Below are positions 39,220 through 46,764 of a DNA stretch of 64,000 nt, one piece after another (position 1 is the first letter of the stretch; every line of letters begins with the position of its first letter). Location: the NCBI RefSeq assembly GCF_001484765.1, contig NZ_LLXO01000014.1, positions 62,001 through 126,000 on the forward strand, given 5' to 3'. The DNA is from Entomohabitans teleogrylli (GTDB lineage Bacteria > Pseudomonadota > Gammaproteobacteria > Enterobacterales > Enterobacteriaceae). Below the pieces are notes generated by a model. That model was not told where the DNA came from, did no database searches, and was given only the letters and a program-made list of their open reading frames with translations. The translations under genes and the position numbers were made by a program.

Positions 39220-39774
39220 ATGGGGCGTCAACGAACTATCGATCGGGAAAAAGTGCTGGACGCGGCGGAAACCATTGTCGCCACCCAGGGGGCGGCGGCG
39301 CTGACTATTGACGCGGTTGCCAGGGCGATGGATATCTCCAAGGGAGGCGTGCAGTACTGCTTTGGCAGCAAAGACGCGTTAATCGACGCGATGTTTGAGC
39401 GCTGGGGTAAAGCCTATGACGAGGTATTTGAGCAGGCGCTGCGCGCCGATGATTCGCCGCCGAATGTGGTTCGCGCCCACATGCTGGCCACGCGCCGTTA
39501 TGATCAGGCCTCCAGCGCCAAAGCGGCAGGGCTGATGGCGGCGCTGATCCAGACGCCGCAACACCTTGACAGTACCCGCCAGTGGTACCGGGAGCGTATT
39601 GCGCAACTGGATTTAAACAGCGCGGCGGGGCGCCGGGCGCGGTTGGTGTTTCTGGCTACCGAAGGGGCCTTCATGCTGCGCTACTTTGGCCTGATGACGA
39701 TAGATCAGGCGGAGTGGGAGGCGATTTTTGATGATATCGCCCGGCTGGCGGAGAGCGATGGCGGACCTGCTTAG
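39220..39774 (+). CDS. TetR-family transcriptional repressor
   Basis: 184-residue regulator with an N-terminal TetR helix-turn-helix: VATQGAAALTIDAVARAMDI then SKGGVQYCFGSKDALIDAMF. The C-terminal ligand domain is of the TetR_C type with FLATEGAFMLRYFGLMTIDQ. ATG at 39220 follows AAAAGGGG. It is divergent from the MFS exporter and probably represses it and itself. The stop codon overlaps that of convergent ygbA. Confidence 0.88.
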   Translation: MGRQRTIDREKVLDAAETIVATQGAAALTIDAVARAMDISKGGVQYCFGSKDALIDAMFERWGKAYDEVFEQALRADDSPPNVVRAHMLATRRYDQASSAKAAGLMAALIQTPQHLDSTRQWYRERIAQLDLNSAAGRRARLVFLATEGAFMLRYFGLMTIDQAEWEAIFDDIARLAESDGGPA

Positions 39775-40133
39775 CGATCGGCTGTCGGCTTTTTCGGGCG
39801 ATATTTCTCCGGCAGCTCAGGTACCGGGCGGCGATCGTCAATCAAATGCCACAGCGTCAGGACAGGATGGCACCACAGCATACGCGGGCCGGCCCAGCGC
39901 ATGATCTGTTTCATCTCTTCGCGTCTGGCGGCCTGGTAGCAGTGTACCGGACACTGTTTGCAGGCCGGTTTTTCGCTACCGAACACGCAGCGGTCAAGAC
40001 GTTTGAAGGCATAAGCGCGTAGCTGGTCGTAGTGCTCCCGATCGGCAAGGGCTGCCGGACAGCGCTGTTGGTAGAGGGCGATCATCCGGGCAATGGTGCG
40101 CTTTTCCCGGTTAATGCGTGGCGCGTCGGACAT
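39771..40133 (-). CDS. ygbA: Nitrous oxide-stimulated promoter family protein YgbA
   Basis: 120-residue protein of the YgbA_NO family. It starts MSDAPRINREKRTIARMIAL and carries conserved cysteines in DRCVFGSEKPACKQCPVHCY, then GPRMLWCHPVLTLWHLIDDR and PELPEKYRPKK. The cysteines suggest an Fe-S or zinc site. E. coli ygbA belongs to the NsrR nitric-oxide regulon; a matching palindrome lies upstream at 40158. The precise activity is not known. Confidence 0.88.
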   Translation of the reverse strand: MSDAPRINREKRTIARMIALYQQRCPAALADREHYDQLRAYAFKRLDRCVFGSEKPACKQCPVHCYQAARREEMKQIMRWAGPRMLWCHPVLTLWHLIDDRRPVPELPEKYRPKKPTADR

Positions 40134-40157
40134 CGTCTTTGCTCCTCCCGGTTATAT

Positions 40158-40180
40158 AATGTGTATTTAGTATATATGTT
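40158..40180. promoter_or_regulatory. NsrR-like palindrome upstream of ygbA
   Basis: AATGTGTATTT-A-GTATATATGTT has the 11-1-11 layout of the NsrR site (AAGATGYATTT repeats). It lies 24 bases before the ygbA start. Left arm matches 9 of 11 consensus bases, the right arm fewer. Confidence 0.5.
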
Positions 40181-40484
40181 TTGAGTGGCGTAATGCTAAC
40201 TGCCAATACCGTCAGATGCGGTTATGTTCAATCTCTTTTAATCCCGGGATCCGGGTTGTGGTGAATTATGCGATTGCGATCGCAACCAGGGGACAGATTA
40301 CCGCTATTTGCTTGCCGGCCATGGACATTTGCCGGAAACTGATACGCTATCTCTGTCAATTCCATCTCTTCATCCTGAGGATTGGTCCAATGCGCCATTA
40401 ATGCCGCCGTCGCCATGACGGCCTGTTTTGCCCCTTCTGCCCGCGGGCGGCAGGGAATGACCGGCATTTCTGGAGCAACAATCT
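40181..40484 (+). promoter_or_regulatory. Structured leader of the ABC-F gene
   Basis: 304 bases between ygbA and the ABC-F gene. It holds a 12-bp palindrome TTGCGATCGCAA near 40272, a terminator-like hairpin GCCGTC-gccat-GACGGC followed by CTGTTTT (40406-40429), a second GC-rich hairpin near 40440, and short open frames including one of 61 codons at 40216-40401 that ends 5 bases before the hairpin. An attenuator is possible; nothing proves it. Confidence 0.4.
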
Positions 40485-42098
40485 ATGATCAATCCTTCAA
40501 TCACGCTGGAAGGCGTATCGTTTATTTTGCCGGATGGCAGAACGCTTTTTTCCGATCTCAATGCGCAGTTTGACGCCCGGCACACCGGTCTGGTAGGGCG
40601 CAATGGTGTGGGCAAAACGCTGCTGGCGCGGATCATGGCCGGAAGTGTGTCGCCCACCCGCGGGCGCTGTATCTGCAACGGCAAGCCTGGCTGGCTGGCG
40701 CAGCAGACGACGCCGGCGGCGGATGCCAGCGTCGCCAGCCTGGCGGGGGTACAACCGCTGCTTGATGCGCTGGCGCGTATTGAGGCGGGCAGTTGCGCCT
40801 CTGAGGATTTTGACGCGCTCGGCGAACACTGGGATGTACGCCAGCGGCTGGAGGCGCAACTGAAAAATCACGGTCTCGGCTACCTGAAAGCGGAGACCCC
40901 GGCCAGAACCCTGAGCGGCGGCGAGGCCATGCGCGTCGCCCTGGCAGGGATAATGCTGGCGGAAGTGGATTATCTGATCCTCGACGAGCCGACTAACCAT
41001 CTCGATAGCCCGAGCCGCGCAACGCTGATTGACTGGCTGCGGGGCTGGCCGGGCGGCCTGCTGGTGATTAGCCACGATCGGCAACTGCTTGATAGCATGG
41101 ATCGTATCGTGGAGCTGTCTGCAACGGGCCTGCGCAGCTATGGCGGCAATTATTCCTTCTATTTCCACACTCAGGCGCAGGAACAGCAGGCGGCATGGCA
41201 GCGGCTGGAAGCGCGCAAACTGGAACGCCAGCGTCAGGAGCAGGCGCTGCGCCAGCAGAGCGAACGCCAGGCGCGACGTAAAGCGCGCGGCGAGCGCCAC
41301 GGCAGACAGGCTAATCAGGCGAAAATATTGCTGGACCGCCAGAAAGAGCGCAGTGACGACTCCGCCGCCAGGCTATGCCTGCGCCATGACGCTATACGCG
41401 AGCGCCTCTCCCGCGAGGTGGACGCCGCCGCGCAGCAGGTTGCTGAGTATGCCGCGGTTAATGTCCATGGGCCGCAGGTCTGCGGGGGCGCTAAACGCCT
41501 GGTGGCCGCGCTGGAGGCAGTGACCCTGCCGTTTATCCGCGGGCCGGGTCGCCAGATCACCATGTCGATCGGCGGCCGCCAGCGGATCGGGATTGTCGGG
41601 CCGAATGGTTGCGGCAAGAGCACGCTGCTCAGACTGCTGGCCGGGCAGCTTGAGCCGCTGGCCGGGGTGTGCCATACCACGCCGCACAAGGTGTATCTTG
41701 ACCAGTGGCTGAGGCGTCTTGATACGACCCGGCCACTGTTGGAGCAACTGCGGGCGCTGAATCATACCCTGACGGAGAGCGAACTGCGTATGCGCCTGGC
41801 GCAACTGGGGCTGGAGGCGCAGAAAATCGCGCTACCCGTCGGCGTACTGAGCGGCGGGGAGCAACTGAAGGCTACGCTTGCCAGCGTACTGTATGCTGAG
41901 CCGCCGCCGCAGCTGTTGCTGCTGGATGAGCCGAACAATCATCTCGATCTCCCTTCATTACAGGCGCTGGAAACCATGCTGTGCCGCTATCAGGGCGCCA
42001 TAGTGGTGGTGTCCCACGACGCCTGTTTCCTCGACCATCTGCAACTCACCGACAGATTACTGGCCACGGCGCAGGGCTGGCGGCTGGAACCCTGGTAA
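40485..42098 (+). CDS. ABC-F family ATPase
   Basis: 537-residue soluble protein with two ABC domains and no membrane part. Walker A motifs are GRNGVGKTLLARIM (near residue 38) and GPNGCGKSTLLRLL (near 370); signatures are LSGGEAMRVAL and LSGGEQLKATL; Walker B motifs end DEPTNHLD and DEPNNHLD. A charged arm between the domains (ARKLERQRQEQALRQQSERQ) resembles the ribosome-reaching linker of ABC-F translation factors. It does not match EttA, Uup, YbiT or YheS well. Whether it protects ribosomes from an antibiotic is unknown. GGAG precedes the ATG. Confidence 0.85.
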   Translation: MINPSITLEGVSFILPDGRTLFSDLNAQFDARHTGLVGRNGVGKTLLARIMAGSVSPTRGRCICNGKPGWLAQQTTPAADASVASLAGVQPLLDALARIEAGSCASEDFDALGEHWDVRQRLEAQLKNHGLGYLKAETPARTLSGGEAMRVALAGIMLAEVDYLILDEPTNHLDSPSRATLIDWLRGWPGGLLVISHDRQLLDSMDRIVELSATGLRSYGGNYSFYFHTQAQEQQAAWQRLEARKLERQRQEQALRQQSERQARRKARGERHGRQANQAKILLDRQKERSDDSAARLCLRHDAIRERLSREVDAAAQQVAEYAAVNVHGPQVCGGAKRLVAALEAVTLPFIRGPGRQITMSIGGRQRIGIVGPNGCGKSTLLRLLAGQLEPLAGVCHTTPHKVYLDQWLRRLDTTRPLLEQLRALNHTLTESELRMRLAQLGLEAQKIALPVGVLSGGEQLKATLASVLYAEPPPQLLLLDEPNNHLDLPSLQALETMLCRYQGAIVVVSHDACFLDHLQLTDRLLATAQGWRLEPW

Positions 42099-42105
42099 AG
42101 CGCTT

Positions 42106-42128
42106 ATGCCGTCGCGCGGTGGCGGCAT
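42106..42128 (+). terminator. Possible terminator after the ABC-F gene
   Basis: ATGCCG and CGGCAT pair around a GC-rich loop, with GTTTTG about 10 bases further on. Weak, because the T run is not adjacent. Confidence 0.35.
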
Positions 42129-42146
42129 TGATTGCCGTTTTGTCGC

Positions 42147-42210
42147 TTGTCTGGTCCCCGGCTGACGTTTCCGTCCCGCCAATCTGGTCGCCTTTTTCTG
42201 ACAATCTGGT
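42147..42210. promoter_or_regulatory. Direct repeats upstream of the SDR-DeoC operon
   Basis: CAATCTGGT occurs at 42180-42188 and again at 42202-42210, 22 bases apart start to start. A related TTGTCTGGT is at 42147-42155, 33 bases before the first. The spacings equal two and three helical turns, so a regulator could bind all three on one face. The regulator is not identified; the MocR-like protein at 48177 is a candidate. Confidence 0.5.
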
Positions 42211-42306
42211 GCTTAAGCCACCATTTCCCCCTTGCTAAGGTCTGTGTCAGACGACGCCCGATACGGCCTCAGGCCCGGGCGCAAACCTGGCAACGGAGAA
42301 ATTAGC

Positions 42307-43116
42307 ATGAGCGGAAAACTGCAAGGAAAAGTGGCGCTGATCACCGGCGGCGCATCGGGTATTGGCGAAGCGATTGCCAAAACGTACGTCAAAGAAGGCT
42401 GCAAAGTGGCGCTGCTCGACATTGACGCGCCGCGCCTGGAAAAGGTCGCTAAAGAAATTGCCGATCTGGGCGGCGATGTCATTTCAATGGTGGTCGATGT
42501 GGTGGACGAGCAGCCGGTGATGGCGGCGTTCAGCCAGACCGTGGCGCGCTGGGGACATATCGATCTGGTCGTCAATAGCGCCGGGCGCGACTCCCTGTCG
42601 CCGCACATTTCAGAAACCACCCTCGAAGAGTGGCACAAGACCATTGGTCCGAACCTGACCGGCGTCTTCCTGTGCTGCCGTGAAGCTTTCCGGGTCATGG
42701 AAAAGCAACCGAGCGGCGGGCGCATTATGAACATCGGTTCTTCCTCCGCCCGCATGGCGTCCTGCCCGGGGCACAGCCCGTACCGCGCTTCCAAGCACGG
42801 CATGATGGGGCTGAGCAAAAACATCCTGCTGGAAGGGATGAATAAAAACATTGGCGTGACAGTGATTAACCCGTCTCACGTTAAAACCCCGATGACCGAA
42901 GTGCTCGACAGCGGCGTTTATGACGGCGGTAAGGTGCATACCGACGGCTGGCTGGATGAAAAAGAGCTGCGCGAAGGTATCTACAACAGCTGTATCGATG
43001 TGGAAAACGTCGCCGAAATCGCCCTGTACATCGCCACCCGCACCCCGGACGTTACCGTCCCGACCGTGGCGTTCTACCCCACCCACAAAGCTCACCGCTA
43101 CGGCATGGAAGTGTAG
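42307..43116 (+). CDS. Short-chain dehydrogenase/reductase, first gene of a sugar-phosphate-type operon
   Basis: 269-residue NAD(P)-dependent oxidoreductase. The nucleotide motif is ITGGASGIGEAIAKTYVKEG, the NAG-type motif is LVVNSAGRDSL, the catalytic Ser is in NIGSSSARM and the Tyr/Lys pair in YRASKHGMMG. The substrate is unknown; similarity is to sugar and polyol dehydrogenases in general. It starts a six-gene run (SDR, DeoC-like, HAD, two zinc dehydrogenases, organophosphate antiporter) with gaps of 3 to 23 bases. The ATG follows CGGAGAAATTAGC. Confidence 0.88.
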   Translation: MSGKLQGKVALITGGASGIGEAIAKTYVKEGCKVALLDIDAPRLEKVAKEIADLGGDVISMVVDVVDEQPVMAAFSQTVARWGHIDLVVNSAGRDSLSPHISETTLEEWHKTIGPNLTGVFLCCREAFRVMEKQPSGGRIMNIGSSSARMASCPGHSPYRASKHGMMGLSKNILLEGMNKNIGVTVINPSHVKTPMTEVLDSGVYDGGKVHTDGWLDEKELREGIYNSCIDVENVAEIALYIATRTPDVTVPTVAFYPTHKAHRYGMEV

Positions 43117-43126
43117 GAGAAAAGTC

Positions 43127-43813
43127 ATGAATAACCTGACGGCGGACCAACTGGCCAAATACTTCGACCATACCCAACTCAAGGCTTACGCCACTGAGGA
43201 TGATTTCCGCGCGCTGTGCGCGGAGGCAAAACAGCACAACTTCATGATGGTGGCGATTAACTCGGTGCCGGTGGCGACCTGCAAAGCGCTGCTGGCGGGC
43301 AGCGATGTCCATGTCGGCGCCGCCATTAGCTTCCCGCTGGGGCAGACCACCATTGCGGTGAAATGCTTCGAAACCGAGCGCGCTATCGCCGAAGGGGCGG
43401 ATGAGATCGACTACGTCATCAACGTCGGCAAGCTCAAAGAGGGCAACTACGCGTGGATAGAAGAAGAGATGCGGGCGATTGTCACTCTCTGCCGCGCCGC
43501 CGGCGTCTGCTCTAAGGTCATCTTTGAAACCTGTTACCTGACCAAAGATGAGATTGTCCGGGTGGCGGAGATTGCCCGGGAAGTCAAACCGGACTTTGTG
43601 AAGACCTCCACCGGTTTCGGCACCGCCGGGGCGACGGTGGAAGACGTGGCGCTGATGAAGAAAACCGTGGGCGACGCGGTGAAGGTGAAGGCCTCCGGCG
43701 GAGTGCGCGATCTGGATACCTGCCTGGCAATGATCGCCGCCGGCGCCGAGCGTATCGGTAGCTCCAACAGCGTGAAAATCCTTGAGGAGTTCAGGCAGCG
43801 TTACCCGCAATAA
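43127..43813 (+). CDS. DeoC-family class I aldolase
   Basis: 228-residue TIM-barrel aldolase of the deoxyribose-phosphate aldolase family. The Schiff-base lysine is in DFVKTSTGFGTAGATVED and the second lysine in VKVKASGGVRDLDT; the catalytic Asp region is DEIDYVINVGKLKEGNY and the KVIFETCYLTKDEIV strand is intact. DeoC cleaves 2-deoxyribose-5-phosphate to acetaldehyde and glyceraldehyde-3-phosphate, but there is no deo gene nearby, so the real substrate may be another deoxy- or keto-sugar phosphate. 10 bases after the SDR gene. Confidence 0.9.
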   Translation: MNNLTADQLAKYFDHTQLKAYATEDDFRALCAEAKQHNFMMVAINSVPVATCKALLAGSDVHVGAAISFPLGQTTIAVKCFETERAIAEGADEIDYVINVGKLKEGNYAWIEEEMRAIVTLCRAAGVCSKVIFETCYLTKDEIVRVAEIAREVKPDFVKTSTGFGTAGATVEDVALMKKTVGDAVKVKASGGVRDLDTCLAMIAAGAERIGSSNSVKILEEFRQRYPQ

Positions 43814-43823
43814 GGAGCCGGGC

Positions 43824-44636
43824 ATGTCGTTAAAAATGGTGGTCACGGATCTGGACGGCACCCTGCTGACGTCGCAGGACACTTTAACCAGGGCATCGGT
43901 TGACGCTTTTAACGTGCTGCAACAGCAGGGCATCCTGGCCGTCGTGGCGACGGGCAGGATGTACCGGGAGGCGCGCTTCGCCGCCGAAGCGATTGGCGCG
44001 ACCCGTTACTTTGTCGGGATGAACGGCGCCCAGACTCTCGATCTGCACAGCGGAGAGCAGCTCTACGACCAGGCGCTGGACGCTGCGACGGTGCGGTTTA
44101 TCAGCCAACTGCTGGATGAACTGGGGGTGTTTTACCAGATCTACACCCGCGACCGGGTCCATGTACGCCGGCACTGGCTGGACAATATTGGCGCATCGGG
44201 CATGAAAGAGGAGTACCTGCGCCGCTTCGCCGACCAGCTCCAGCCGTTCAGCGATCCCGGCGAGTTACCGGCGGTGAAGATGTTTATTCTGTGCCGGGAC
44301 CAAAGCCAGCGCCAGCGTATTCGCGACGCGCTGGCGCCGTTGCCGGCGGTTTCGCTGGTGGCGTCCCATCATCACTACTTTGAAGTGCTGCCCCGGGGCC
44401 TGAATAAAGGGGTGGCGCTGCAACACCTTTGCGCCCATCTCGGCATCGCGCCGGGCGAGGTCGCCGCCATCGGCGACAGCGACAACGACATTGAACTGCT
44501 GTCCACCGCCGGAGTTGGTATCGCCATGGGCAATGCCTTTACCCGCCTGCGGCAGATAGCCGATCACATTGTTCCTTCTAATGATGAAGACGGCGTGGCG
44601 TATGCCCTGACCGAAATCATTCCACAGTATTTATGA
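43824..44636 (+). CDS. Cof-type HAD sugar-phosphate phosphatase
   Basis: 270-residue haloacid dehalogenase, subfamily IIB. Motif I is VVTDLDGTLLTSQDTL with the nucleophile Asp near residue 8; the Mg-binding motif IV is AAIGDSDNDIELLSTAGVGI. The C2 cap lies between them. Relatives such as YidA and YbiV dephosphorylate sugar phosphates of many kinds. In this operon it may remove phosphate from an intermediate or a toxic side product. AAGGAGCCGGGC precedes ATG 43824; an upstream in-frame ATG lies inside the aldolase gene. Confidence 0.88.
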   Translation: MSLKMVVTDLDGTLLTSQDTLTRASVDAFNVLQQQGILAVVATGRMYREARFAAEAIGATRYFVGMNGAQTLDLHSGEQLYDQALDAATVRFISQLLDELGVFYQIYTRDRVHVRRHWLDNIGASGMKEEYLRRFADQLQPFSDPGELPAVKMFILCRDQSQRQRIRDALAPLPAVSLVASHHHYFEVLPRGLNKGVALQHLCAHLGIAPGEVAAIGDSDNDIELLSTAGVGIAMGNAFTRLRQIADHIVPSNDEDGVAYALTEIIPQYL

Positions 44637-44644
44637 GGTATCAC

Positions 44645-45691
44645 ATGAAAGCAGCCTATTTTTATGACCCCAGCGATATCCGGGTGGAAGAAGTATCGGT
44701 ACCGCAGGCGGCGGCGGATGAACTGGTCATCAGGATGAAAGCCAGCGCCATCTGCGGTACCGATCTGCGGATCTATAAGTTCGGCCATTTCAAAATACCC
44801 GCCGGCACCCGGCGCGTACTGGGCCATGAAATTGCCGGTGAAGTGGTACAGGTCGGCGCGCAGGTGAAGCATTTCCGCCCCGGGATGCGCGTGGCGCTGC
44901 CGCCTAACGTCGGCTGCGGCTCCTGCGCCATGTGCCGTAAAGGCTATACCCAGCTGTGCCCGACCTATGAAGCGTTCGGCATCAGCTACGACGGCGGTTT
45001 CCAGGAGTACATTCGGGTGCCCGGCAACGCCATCCAGCGCGGCAACGTGGTGCCGATTCCCGATGGGATCTCCTGGGAAGAGGCGGCAATGGTGGAACCG
45101 TTCTCCTGCGCTTATCACTCTTACAAAGCGCTCAATATCCGCCCGGGCGACAGCGTGGTGGTGATTGGCGCTGGCCCGATTGGCGCCTGCCATGTGCTGA
45201 TGAGCCGTCTGGCCGGGGCGTCGCGGGTGATGGTGGCGGACGTACAGGATAACCGTCTGGCGGAGATGAAAGCGCTGGGCGCCGATGTGGTCATCAACAC
45301 GGCGACTACCGATCTGCGCGAAGCGGTGCTGGCGGAAACCGACGGCGAGGGCGCTTCGGTGGTGATTACCGCCTGTTCGGTACCGGAGGTACAGGCGCTG
45401 GCTATGGAGATCGCCGCCACCCACGGGCGTATCAACCTGTTTGGCGGTATGCCAAAAGGCAAGGAGATCGTGCCGCTCAACACCAACCTGATTCACTACA
45501 AGGAGCTGACGGTGCTTGGTACGACCGGCTCCAGCATTAACGACTATTGCGAGTCGATGGCGCTGGTGGCGGCAGGGCGACTTTCTCTGCTGCCGCTGGC
45601 TACGGCGCGTTTCACTATCGACGACATCAACAACGCTTTCCGCTACGCCCTGTCCGGTGAAGGGATGAAGGCGCTGGTCGTGGAGGGCTAG
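44645..45691 (+). CDS. Zinc-dependent medium-chain dehydrogenase (first of pair)
   Basis: 348-residue MDR-family alcohol or polyol dehydrogenase. The catalytic zinc ligands are in ASAICGTDLRI and LGHEIAGEV; the structural zinc site is CGSCAMCRKGYTQLC; the Rossmann motif is VVVIGAGPIGACHVLMSRLA. A sorbitol- or threonine-dehydrogenase-like oxidation is likely, but the substrate is not known. It begins 8 bases after the HAD gene (ATG 44645 after GAGGTATCAC) and ends 3 bases before a second, diverged dehydrogenase, so the operon encodes two separate polyol-type oxidations. Confidence 0.88.
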   Translation: MKAAYFYDPSDIRVEEVSVPQAAADELVIRMKASAICGTDLRIYKFGHFKIPAGTRRVLGHEIAGEVVQVGAQVKHFRPGMRVALPPNVGCGSCAMCRKGYTQLCPTYEAFGISYDGGFQEYIRVPGNAIQRGNVVPIPDGISWEEAAMVEPFSCAYHSYKALNIRPGDSVVVIGAGPIGACHVLMSRLAGASRVMVADVQDNRLAEMKALGADVVINTATTDLREAVLAETDGEGASVVITACSVPEVQALAMEIAATHGRINLFGGMPKGKEIVPLNTNLIHYKELTVLGTTGSSINDYCESMALVAAGRLSLLPLATARFTIDDINNAFRYALSGEGMKALVVEG

Positions 45692-45694
45692 CCG

Positions 45695-46741
45695 ATGAAC
45701 AGGACGACGATGAAAGCCGCGGTGCTACATGCCCCGGCGGATCTGCGCATTGAGCAGGTTGCACTGCCCGGCTACGGGGAGGATGAAGTACTGGTGGAGG
45801 TGAAAGCCGCAGGGATCTGCGGCTCGGATATCGACCGTATTATGACCACCGGCACCTATCGTTTCCCGACCATTCCGGGACACGAATTCAGCGGCGTGGT
45901 GGCGAAAGTGGGTAACGGCGTAACGCGCTTCGCGCCGGGCGATCGGGTCGCGGTGGCGCCGATCCTGCCCTGTTACCACTGTGACTACTGTCAGCAGGGA
46001 GACTATGGTCTGTGCGATCACTACAACTACCTCGGCTCGCGTACTGACGGCGGATTCGCCGGTTATGTCGCCGCGCCGCAGCAGAATCTGGTGCGGCTGC
46101 CGGATGATGTCGACTTCGCCAGCGGCGCGATGGTGGAACCGGCGGCGGTAACGCTGCACGGTATGATGCGCGCCGGGATCCGCGCCGGAGACTGCGTGGC
46201 GGTGCTGGGCTGCGGCGCGCTGGGGCTGTTCGCCATTCAGTTTGCGCGCATCCTCGGCGCCACGCGCATCATTGCCAGCGATATCGCATCGGACAAACTG
46301 GTGCTGGCCCGCCAGATGGGGGCGACGGAAACCATTGATGCCCGCTCTGTCGATCCGCTAGCAACCATTAGCGCGCTGGGGATGGCGGATGTGACGGTGG
46401 AAACCGCCGGCGCCTGCGCTACCCAGGTGCAGGCGCTGGCGGTTACCCGCAAGCATGGCCGCGTGTTGTATCTCGGGTCGGCTCATGCCGATGTGGTTAT
46501 TCCCGCGGCGCAGTTCGAACTGTTGCTGCGCCGCGAACTGACGCTCACCGGCTCGTGGAATTCATTTTCCGCGCCGTTCCCCGGCCGTGAATGGCCGGCG
46601 GCGATCGATTACATGCAAAATGGTGCCTTACTAACAAAACCTCTGATTACTCACACCATTTCGCTTGACGCGCTGCCGCAATTCATGAGGGATATGAAGC
46701 ACCGCACGGTGACTTATACCAAAGTCATTGTAGAACTATAA
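45695..46741 (+). CDS. Zinc-dependent dehydrogenase, GatD-like (second of pair)
   Basis: 348-residue medium-chain dehydrogenase. Catalytic zinc ligands are in AAGICGSDIDRIM and GHEFSGVVAKV; the structural zinc site is CYHCDYCQQGDYGLC. The features GSRTDGGFAGY and LLRRELTLTGSWNSFSAPFP align with galactitol-1-phosphate dehydrogenase GatD (GSRRDGGFAEY; GSWMNYSSPWP). That similarity suggests a phosphorylated polyol as substrate. It sits between the first dehydrogenase and the organophosphate antiporter. Confidence 0.88.
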   Translation: MNRTTMKAAVLHAPADLRIEQVALPGYGEDEVLVEVKAAGICGSDIDRIMTTGTYRFPTIPGHEFSGVVAKVGNGVTRFAPGDRVAVAPILPCYHCDYCQQGDYGLCDHYNYLGSRTDGGFAGYVAAPQQNLVRLPDDVDFASGAMVEPAAVTLHGMMRAGIRAGDCVAVLGCGALGLFAIQFARILGATRIIASDIASDKLVLARQMGATETIDARSVDPLATISALGMADVTVETAGACATQVQALAVTRKHGRVLYLGSAHADVVIPAAQFELLLRRELTLTGSWNSFSAPFPGREWPAAIDYMQNGALLTKPLITHTISLDALPQFMRDMKHRTVTYTKVIVEL

Positions 46742-46764
46742 CAACGATATGCGAGGAACATCTT

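Noticed and set aside
44564-45496. Open frame of 310 codons on the minus strand
   Set aside because: Antisense to the first zinc dehydrogenase; no recognisable domain.
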